7,855 bases of DNA, taken from positions 1 through 7,855 of the forward strand of contig CANIFK010000224.1 of the NCBI GenBank assembly GCA_947466555.1, in the 5' to 3' direction. Source of the DNA: Acidobacteriota bacterium (GTDB taxonomy: Bacteria > Acidobacteriota > Terriglobia > Bryobacterales > Bryobacteraceae). A program made the position numbers and the translations under genes. The notes beneath the pieces were generated by a model. It searched no databases. It saw only the letters and a list, made by a program, of their open reading frames with translations, and was not told where the DNA came from. Shown one piece after another: positions 1 through 5,217 of this stretch. The first letter of the stretch is position 1. Each line of letters opens with the position of its first letter.

Positions 1-1
1 A

Positions 2-742
2 ACGCCAGGAACGGCGTTGGGATTGGCGCGTTTCGGCAATTCGAACGCGATGAACGCGCGGGAGGCGGGGCTGCAGCAGTTGTTGACGTTCGATACCGGG
101 ATGCAGATGATCGGGGCTGCGAGCGGCGTGATGACCTCGGCGGTGCGGGGGGCGCAGGCGATTAACGCAGCGCTGGCGAGCGGGGCGCCGTTGACCACGG
201 TTTTCCCGCAGACGGGTTTGGGCCGTCAATTGCAACAAGTAGCGATAGTGATGCGAGTACGCGGTGCCCTGGGGATGAACAAGCAGATTTTCTTCTGCGG
301 GATGGGCGGATTCGACAATCATAGCGAGCAGTTGCCGACACACGACAATCTAATGGGACAGTTAGATGCGGCGCTGGGGGCGTTTTACACGTCGCTGGAG
401 ACGGACCTCCAGCTCGCGAATGAGACTACGATTTTCACGGAGAGTGAGTTTGGCCGCACGGGGAATCCGTCCAGTTCCAATGGATCGGACCACGCGTGGG
501 GCAGCCATCACTTCGTCCTTGGCGGATCGGTGAAGGGCGGCGAGGCGTACGGGACTTTCCCGGTCCATGCTTTGCGCGGCCCGGATGATGCCGGTAGCCG
601 GGGGTTGTGGATTCCGAGCACGGGGTTAGACCAATACGCGGCTACGATGGGCGCGTGGTTCGGCCTGGGTGCTGGGGATTTGAATACGGTATTTCCTAAC
701 CTGCGCAATTTCACGAATCCGAATATCGGGTTTATGCGGTAG
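2..742 (+). CDS. DUF1501 family protein, C-terminal part
   Basis: This reading frame is open to the left edge, so only the last 246 residues are visible; family members are usually about 400-480 residues. DUF1501 proteins belong to the alkaline phosphatase/sulfatase-like superfamily, usually carry a Tat signal at the (here missing) N-terminus and are probably exported. Their substrate is not established. Family marks seen, numbered from the first visible residue, are GGFDNH (102-107), EFGRT (149-153) and GSDHAWG (161-167). The Asp and His residues in these motifs occupy positions that resemble metal-ligand sites of the superfamily. The end is a normal TAG stop followed by a structured intergenic region. 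A TTG at 17 could be taken as a start, but the family continues upstream, so the gene is treated as truncated by the window. DUF1501 genes often sit beside a DUF1800 gene, which could lie just to the left. The family call is firm; the function is unknown. Confidence 0.9.
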   Translation, partial: TPGTALGLARFGNSNAMNAREAGLQQLLTFDTGMQMIGAASGVMTSAVRGAQAINAALASGAPLTTVFPQTGLGRQLQQVAIVMRVRGALGMNKQIFFCGMGGFDNHSEQLPTHDNLMGQLDAALGAFYTSLETDLQLANETTIFTESEFGRTGNPSSSNGSDHAWGSHHFVLGGSVKGGEAYGTFPVHALRGPDDAGSRGLWIPSTGLDQYAATMGAWFGLGAGDLNTVFPNLRNFTNPNIGFMR

Positions 743-749
743 GGAGGGG

Positions 750-772
750 ACCACTCGCCTGCGGCGGGTGGT
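750..772 (+). other. GC-rich hairpin just after the DUF1501 gene
   Basis: Bases 750-759 and 763-772 form a 10-bp stem with one G-U pair around the three-base loop TGC. It begins 8 bases after the DUF1501 stop. No T-tract follows, so it is not a classical intrinsic terminator. It may protect the mRNA 3' end. Other hairpins follow downstream. Confidence 0.45.
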
Positions 773-781
773 TGGAGCAGG

Positions 782-826
782 GGCGGGGCAAGGACGCTCC
801 GCTTGCTTCGCAAGTTTTTGCCCGCC
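782..826 (+). terminator. Nested hairpin with internal T5, possible weak terminator
   Basis: An inner hairpin pairs CTTGC (802-806) with GCAAG (810-814) around a TTC loop and is followed directly by five T residues (815-819), as in a short intrinsic terminator. The same region can form a competing outer stem: GGCGGGGCAA (782-791) pairs with TTGCCCGCC (818-826) with a single bulged G, and this would use part of the T-run. The two folds cannot both be fully formed. It could act as a weak terminator or simply as 3' UTR structure. It lies 40-85 bases after the DUF1501 stop. Confidence 0.35.
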
Positions 827-874
827 GGGGCTGGTTGAAGGATTCGGCCAGCCGCGGATTGGGCAAGCCATGAC

Positions 875-910
875 GCCGCGCATCCGGGAGGTTGCGCGGC
901 CCTTTTTTTT
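875..910 (+). terminator. Intrinsic (rho-independent) terminator
   Basis: A perfect 7-bp GC stem, GCCGCGC (875-881) with GCGCGGC (894-900), encloses a 12-base loop and is followed by CC and eight T residues (903-910). This is the clearest terminator in the window. It lies about 130 bases past the DUF1501 stop and about 40 bases before the MFS start. It would therefore end transcription from the left, or of a small RNA made within 743-910, and insulate the MFS gene. Confidence 0.8.
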
Positions 911-949
911 GGCAGGTGGCAAGGCTTGGGGATGAGAGACTAGAGGGTG

Positions 950-2146
950 ATGCAAGAGGCCCAACAGCGGCGAACGCTGACTTTCGTTTTTCTGACCGTA
1001 TTCCTGGATTTGCTGGGCGCCGGGATTCTGATTCCGATCATGCCATACCTGGTGCGGCAGTTCCGGTCCGATGCGTTTACGGTGGGTATGCTGGCGGTGT
1101 CGTTTTCGCTGGCGCAGTTCGTGGCGGCGCCGGTGCTGGGGGCGCTGAGCGATCGGGTGGGGCGGCGGCCGGTGCTGCTGTTTTCCATCGTCGGGTCGGC
1201 GCTTGGGTATTTCCTGTTCGGCTGGGCCGGGTCGCTGTGGGTGATGTTCCTGGCGCGGATTGTGGACGGGGCGACGGGCGGGAATATTTCCACCGCGATG
1301 GCGGCGATCGCCGATTCCAGTAAGCCGGAAGACCGCGCGAAGAACTTCGGGTTGATCGGCATGGCGTTCGGGCTGGGGTTCATCATCGGCCCGGCGCTGG
1401 GCGGGCTGTTGAGCAAGATCAGCATTCAGGCGCCGGCGTATGGGGCCGGGTGCATTGGCCTGGTGACGGCGACGTTTGGATACTTCATGTTCCCGGAGAC
1501 TTTGCCGGCTGAGCGCCGGAAGACGGGCCTGATCACGGCGGCGGAGGCGAATCCGCTGCGGTCGGTGGCCGGGGCGCTGGGGCGGCGGGAGATCCGGATG
1601 TTCCTGCTGGCGTTGTTCTTTTTGAACTTTGCGTTCGCGGCTTTGCAGACGAATTTTTCGAACTACACGATTGAGCGGTTCCAGTTCGGGCCGGACGATA
1701 ACGCCTGGGTGTTTGCGTTTATCGGGTTGCTGGCGGCGCTGATGCAGGGCTTCGTGGTGCGGAAGTTGATCCCCATTCTGGGCGAGCGGACGATGGCGAT
1801 TCAGGGGTTCGTGTTGTTCTTCGCGGGGTTCCTGCTGGTGGCGTTCGCGCCGGCGGCGGTGTGGCTGTTCCCCGGGGTGGCGTTGATCGCTGTGGGGAGT
1901 TCGTTCACAAATCCGACGTTAAACGCGATGATTTCGCAGCGATCGGCGGCGAATGAGCAGGGGAGTATTTTGGGTACAACGCAGAGCGTATTGAGCCTGA
2001 CGCGGGTGGCGGGGCCGGCGTGGGCTGGCTTCGTTTTCGACAAGTATGGGCCTAGTTCGCCGTATTGGACGGGCGCGGTGGTGATTGCCTTGGCGCTATT
2101 TCTAGCGCTGCCGGACCTGCGATCGACGCAGGAGAATGCGCGGTAA
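950..2146 (+). CDS. MFS multidrug/tetracycline-type efflux transporter (TetA-like, DHA1)
   Basis: This is a 398-residue inner-membrane protein with about twelve hydrophobic segments, the normal length for drug:H+ antiporters of the DHA1 group. Helix 1 carries an acidic residue in FLDLLGAGILIPIMPY (D20), resembling the TetA helix-1 pattern. The motif A loop GALSDRVGRRP follows at 64-74, with a motif B-like Arg (R103) in helix 4. Motif C, GLGFIIGPALGGLL, lies at 141-154 and marks export rather than uptake. A hydrophilic central loop at about 184-213 separates the two six-helix halves. The start is ATG at 950, with AGAGG at 942-946 only three bases upstream; GTG at 947 is an alternative in the same frame. 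The gene follows a strong terminator, so it should have its own promoter, but I find no convincing -35/-10 pair. It lies 62-68 bases before rpoN on the same strand. The substrate cannot be read from the sequence: TetA-like describes the family, not tetracycline resistance. Confidence 0.9.
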   Translation: MQEAQQRRTLTFVFLTVFLDLLGAGILIPIMPYLVRQFRSDAFTVGMLAVSFSLAQFVAAPVLGALSDRVGRRPVLLFSIVGSALGYFLFGWAGSLWVMFLARIVDGATGGNISTAMAAIADSSKPEDRAKNFGLIGMAFGLGFIIGPALGGLLSKISIQAPAYGAGCIGLVTATFGYFMFPETLPAERRKTGLITAAEANPLRSVAGALGRREIRMFLLALFFLNFAFAALQTNFSNYTIERFQFGPDDNAWVFAFIGLLAALMQGFVVRKLIPILGERTMAIQGFVLFFAGFLLVAFAPAAVWLFPGVALIAVGSSFTNPTLNAMISQRSAANEQGSILGTTQSVLSLTRVAGPAWAGFVFDKYGPSSPYWTGAVVIALALFLALPDLRSTQENAR

Positions 2147-2212
2147 ATGCCAGTGAGGGAAATCCCGAATCGTTTAGGGACGCCAGTTCGCGTTAAAATG
2201 GAAAGGCGATGA
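2147..2212 (+). other. 21-codon mini-ORF bridging the MFS gene and rpoN (tentative)
   Basis: The ATG at 2147 directly follows the MFS TAA stop. The frame runs 21 codons (begins MPVREIPN, ends KMERR) to a TGA at 2210-2212 that overlaps the first candidate rpoN ATG as ATGA. The peptide is basic with no recognisable domain. A weak GGAG lies 12 bases upstream of the ATG. It could be a translated coupling or leader peptide, or only a chance open frame in a 62-base gap. Confidence 0.2.
2194..2199 (+). promoter_or_regulatory. Possible -10 element (TAAAAT) upstream of rpoN
   Basis: TAAAAT at 2194-2199 is the only AT-rich hexamer in this GC-rich gap and is one mismatch from TATAAT. It would place a transcription start at about 2205-2207, giving a very short leader to the rpoN ATG at 2215. 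The best -35 candidate is poor (TTTAGG at 2173-2178, 15-base spacing). This is suggestive only. Confidence 0.3.
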
Positions 2213-2214
2213 GC

Positions 2215-3771
2215 ATGCTCTCTCAGCGGCTTCAGGTCGGGGTCGCGCAGAAGCAGATCCTGACACCGGGCCTCGTCCAATTAGTGTCGGTGCTGCAACT
2301 CAACCGGCTGGAGCTGCGCGAGAAAATTGTCCAGGAGATTGCCGAGAATCCGGTGTTAGAGGAAAGCCTCGACGCGGCGGATGAAATTACGGCGGAAGAG
2401 CTCCAGAACATTCTCGAACGGGAACGCGTGTCTGATCCGTCGGACCAGGGAATTCTGGACGTGGCGGCTTCGCCGGCGCAGTACGAGGCGGAAGCGGACC
2501 GGATTGAGATGGCGTCGGAGAACGCCGGGGTGGTGGAAGTCTCCGATGGCGCGCCGGCAGACCCGGTGTCGACGACGGCCGATCCGTTTGACGAGATCGA
2601 CTTCGACAACTACTTCCAGGAGTACCTGGAGCCGGGGTTTAAGAGCCCTGCCGGGGAGACGACGGAGAAGCCGAGCTGGGAGACGTTTGTCAGTTCGCCG
2701 GTGACGTTGCCGGATCTGCTGCGGCAGCAGTTGAGCCTGCTGGTGATGCCGGAAGAGGTTCGCGACGCGGCGGACACGATCATCGGCAATCTGGACGATA
2801 ACGGATATCTGGTGGCGGCGTTGGACGAGATTGCGACCTACGGGGAGCACTCGCTGGACGATACGGAGAAGGCGCTGGAAGAGATTCAGGCGCTGGAGCC
2901 GTCGGGCGTCGGGGCGCGGGATGTGCGCGAGTGCCTGATGCTGCAGGTGGAGAGCCGCGGCGGCGTGGGTGGCGTGGCGTGGCAGATCCTGGACAAGCAC
3001 ATGAAGCTGCTGGAGATGAAGCAGTGGAAAGAGCTGGGCCGGGTGCTGGGCCGGCCGCTGGAGCATATCGAGATTGCGATTGATATGATCCGGCATCTGG
3101 ATCCGAAGCCGGGGCTGCGCTATTCGGGCGCGGGGGCGCGGGTGGTGGAGCCGGATGTTTACATCATCAAAGACAGCGACAACTACATTATCGAGTTGAA
3201 CGACGACGATTTGCCGCAGCTGCGGTTGAATCGGGAGTATTTGAAGATGTTGGATCGGGACAAAGAACCCGATAAGGATGTTAGGAACTACGTAAAAGAG
3301 CGATTCAGCTCGGCCGCGATGCTGATAAAGAATATTGAGCAGCGGAAGCACACTATCATGCGCGTATGCCAGTGCGTCGTCGATCGGCAGAAGGAGTTTC
3401 TGGATCTGGGGATCCAGCAGCTGCGGCCGATGATGATCAAGGAGGTGGCCGAGGAGATCGGCGTGCACGCCTCCACGGTAAGCCGGGCAGTTGCCGGCAA
3501 GTACGTGCATACGCCGCAGGGCGTTTTCGAACTGCGTTTCTTCTTCTCGGAGGCCGTACAGGGTCCTTCGGGTAGCAGCACCCCTCTCTTGGTTCTCAAG
3601 CAGAAGGTGAAGAAGATCATCGACGAAGAGGATCCCAAAAAGCCGTTAACCGATGAGCAGATTACTGCCCGGTTGCAGCAGGAGGGGTTCGAGGTGACTC
3701 GGCGGACTGTCGCGAAGTATCGCGAAGACCTGAAAATCCCGTCGACCCACCAGCGGCGCGTCAAAAACTAA
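2215..3771 (+). CDS. rpoN: RNA polymerase sigma-54 factor (RpoN)
   Basis: Sigma-54 directs core RNA polymerase to -24/-12 promoters and needs an AAA+ activator to melt DNA. The regions are visible in order, numbered from the ATG at 2209. Region I (about 1-55) is Leu/Gln-rich with ILTPGLVQLVSVLQL and the closing ENPVLEE. An acidic variable region II covers about 56-165. The core-binding domain (about 166-345) contains NLDDNGYL and LEPSGVGARDVRECL. The helix-turn-helix IKEVAEEIGVHASTVSRAVA lies at 410-429, followed by KYVHTPQGVFELRFFFSEA. The RpoN box TRRTVAKYRE lies at 497-506; its first residue is Thr where Ala is usual. The full length of 518-520 residues is normal. Two in-frame ATGs, 2209 and 2215, compete. 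AAGG at 2203-2206 is two bases from the first and eight from the second, so 2215 is preferred. It is followed by hpf after about 25 bases, a conserved arrangement. Confidence 0.96.
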   Translation: MLSQRLQVGVAQKQILTPGLVQLVSVLQLNRLELREKIVQEIAENPVLEESLDAADEITAEELQNILERERVSDPSDQGILDVAASPAQYEAEADRIEMASENAGVVEVSDGAPADPVSTTADPFDEIDFDNYFQEYLEPGFKSPAGETTEKPSWETFVSSPVTLPDLLRQQLSLLVMPEEVRDAADTIIGNLDDNGYLVAALDEIATYGEHSLDDTEKALEEIQALEPSGVGARDVRECLMLQVESRGGVGGVAWQILDKHMKLLEMKQWKELGRVLGRPLEHIEIAIDMIRHLDPKPGLRYSGAGARVVEPDVYIIKDSDNYIIELNDDDLPQLRLNREYLKMLDRDKEPDKDVRNYVKERFSSAAMLIKNIEQRKHTIMRVCQCVVDRQKEFLDLGIQQLRPMMIKEVAEEIGVHASTVSRAVAGKYVHTPQGVFELRFFFSEAVQGPSGSSTPLLVLKQKVKKIIDEEDPKKPLTDEQITARLQQEGFEVTRRTVAKYREDLKIPSTHQRRVKN

Positions 3772-3788
3772 ACTAAGAGACACGCGCG

Positions 3789-3793
3789 AGGAG
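3789..3793 (+). promoter_or_regulatory. Ribosome binding site of hpf
   Basis: AGGAG lies in the short rpoN-hpf gap. It is six bases from the ATG at 3800 but only three from the ATG at 3797, which favours the second ATG as the hpf start. Confidence 0.65.
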
Positions 3794-3799
3794 CATATG

Positions 3800-4333
3800 A
3801 TGAAAGTAACCTATACCGGCGGCAATGGCGAATTTAGCGCCGCCGAGAAGACTCGCCTGGAGACGAAGCTTGCCAAGCTTGGCAAGATGATCGACAAGAA
3901 AGGGGAGAAGGAAGCGCACGTGATTCTGACCGCGGAAAAACGCGGGAAGAAAGCGGAGATCACGGTGAACTACCTGCACCACAGCTTTGCTGGCGCGGGC
4001 AGCGGTCCGGCGTATCTTCCCGCAGTCGCGGCGGCGCTGGCGAAGTTAGAGAAGCAGATTCTGAAAGTTACCGCGAAGTTACGCGACGGGAAGCGGAACG
4101 GCGTGAAGCCGGCCGTGGTTGCGGCGGCGGCGGCGGCGAAGACGGTTCCTGTGGCGACCGGCCCGAAACTGTTTGAAGCCAAGGTCAGCAAGAAGCCGAT
4201 GACGGTGGACGAAGCGGTGGCGGTTTCGCAGCGCAAGAAGGTGAACTACGTGGCCTTCCGCGACGCTGACACCAACGGCATCAGCATTGTGATTCAGCGG
4301 CCCGACGGCAGCTATGATGTGGTTCGTGCCTAA
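3800..4333 (+). CDS. hpf: Ribosome hibernation promoting factor, long form (HPF/RaiA)
   Basis: Long-form HPF binds the 30S decoding region in stationary phase or starvation and pairs 70S ribosomes into inactive 100S dimers. The protein is 177 residues (178 if ATG 3797 is used), typical of the long form. Numbered from 3797, the N-terminal S30AE domain covers about 2-100, with the KLAKLGKMID helix, HVILTAEKRGKKAEITV strands and the basic helix KLEKQILKVTAKLRDGKR. An Ala-rich linker at about 105-121 includes six Ala in a row, encoded by a GCG repeat. The C-terminal dimerisation domain at about 124-177 has KPMTVDEA, NYVAFRDADT and PDGSYDVV. The short acidic stretch often found before the last helix of the N-terminal domain is replaced by a Gly/Ala segment near 65-70. 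The gene sits between rpoN and rapZ, and its TAA overlaps the rapZ ATG by one base, so hpf and rapZ are probably co-translated. Confidence 0.93.
   Translation: MKVTYTGGNGEFSAAEKTRLETKLAKLGKMIDKKGEKEAHVILTAEKRGKKAEITVNYLHHSFAGAGSGPAYLPAVAAALAKLEKQILKVTAKLRDGKRNGVKPAVVAAAAAAKTVPVATGPKLFEAKVSKKPMTVDEAVAVSQRKKVNYVAFRDADTNGISIVIQRPDGSYDVVRA
3869..3886. repeat. Perfect 18-bp palindrome inside hpf
   Basis: CTTGCCAAGCTTGGCAAG reads identically on both strands. It encodes part of the KLAKLGK helix, and AAGCTTG occurs twice in tandem across it. It may simply reflect the Lys-Leu-rich repeat in the protein. Confidence 0.6.
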
Positions 4334-5217
4334 TGTCGACCGCGCGGCCGAAAACTGCGGGGGCTGAGCTCGTTATCATCACCGGCCTGAGCGGTTCCGG
4401 AAAAGGAACCGTGCTCAAGAGCCTGGAGGATTTGGGTTACTACTCGGTGGACAATCTGCCGATGGACCTGATCCCCAAGTTCGCCGAATTGACGGGCTCG
4501 AGTCCGCAGATTTCGAATGCGGCGCTGGTTGTGGATATTCGCGAAGGGGGAGCGCTGCAGCGCTTCCCCGCGATATTCAAACAAGTTCAGAAGCAGTTGC
4601 GATGCCGGCTGATTTACCTGGAAGCCGATGACGCGACGATTGTGCGGCGGTTCAGCGAGACGCGGCGCCCGCATCCGTTGAAGGGCGCGGAGCGGTCGGT
4701 TGCGACGAGCGTGAAGGAAGAGCGGCAGCTGATTGAGCCGATCAAGCAGCTGGCCGATCTGGTCATCAACACGTCGCGGTTCAACGTGCATGAGCTGCGG
4801 GAGTTTATCGGGGAACGCTTTGGGGCGACGCGGGATGAATCCGGTGTCTTGATTTACGTCACCAGTTTCGGCTTCCGGCATGGCGTGCCGACGGATTCCG
4901 ACTTAGTCTTCGACGTGCGGTTTCTGCCGAATCCGAATTACATCCCGGAGTATAAGCGCCTGACGGGCAAGAATCCGAAAGTGGCCGAGTACATCCGGTC
5001 GTTTCCGCAGACGCAGGACTTCATGACTAAGATCACGGACTTACTGACGTTTTTGCTGCCGCACTATATTGAAGAGGGGAAAAGTTACTTAACCATTTCC
5101 TTCGGCTGTACGGGCGGGCACCATCGCAGCGTGATGATGGCCGAGGAGATGCGGAAGCGGTTGCGGAAGGCCGGGTATAACGTCAAAGGGCTGCACAGGG
5201 ACATTCAGAAGGGTTAG
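4333..5217 (+). CDS. rapZ: RapZ family P-loop protein (RNase adapter / nucleotide-binding regulator)
   Basis: RapZ (formerly YvcJ/YhbJ) is a cytoplasmic nucleotide-binding protein. In enterobacteria its C-terminal domain senses glucosamine-6-phosphate and guides RNase E to the GlmZ small RNA; outside enterobacteria its target is generally unknown. The 294-residue length is usual. The P-loop GLSGSGKG is at 18-25, followed by LEDLGYYSVDNLP (31-43), LIYLEADD (93-100), the signature RRFSETRRPHPL (105-116), FGFRHGVPTDSDLVFDVRFLPNP (179-201) and GCTGGHHRSV (258-267). The basic tail (RKRLRK, 274-279) fits an RNA-binding role. The P-loop has GKGT where GKS is common; GKGT also occurs in adenylate kinases, so binding is plausible. 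The ATG overlaps the hpf TAA (TAATG), which indicates translational coupling, and no separate Shine-Dalgarno is obvious. The stop overlaps the convergent tolC-like gene by four bases. Confidence 0.95.
   Translation: MSTARPKTAGAELVIITGLSGSGKGTVLKSLEDLGYYSVDNLPMDLIPKFAELTGSSPQISNAALVVDIREGGALQRFPAIFKQVQKQLRCRLIYLEADDATIVRRFSETRRPHPLKGAERSVATSVKEERQLIEPIKQLADLVINTSRFNVHELREFIGERFGATRDESGVLIYVTSFGFRHGVPTDSDLVFDVRFLPNPNYIPEYKRLTGKNPKVAEYIRSFPQTQDFMTKITDLLTFLLPHYIEEGKSYLTISFGCTGGHHRSVMMAEEMRKRLRKAGYNVKGLHRDIQKG

Noticed and set aside
864..929. Short inverted repeat CAAGCC / GGCTTG flanking the terminator
   Set aside because: It is only six bases each side over a 54-base gap, expected by chance in GC-rich DNA.
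909..937. Possible promoter for the MFS gene (TTGGCA at 909-914)
   Set aside because: The hexamer 17 bases downstream (ATGAGA) is a poor -10 match, and the -35 candidate overlaps the terminator T-run.
892..1323. Plus-strand open frame overlapping the start of the MFS gene
   Set aside because: It begins inside the terminator, and its product is Gly/Ala/Arg-rich low complexity read out of frame with the MFS coding sequence.
2356..3510. Minus-strand open frame of 384 codons opposite rpoN
   Set aside because: The product is Arg/His/Leu/Gln-rich without domains, and rpoN on the other strand is unmistakable. It arises from high GC and codon bias.
4119..4139. GCG trinucleotide run as a possible microsatellite or insertion scar
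   Set aside because: It is in frame and encodes the Ala linker of HPF; there are no flanking duplications.
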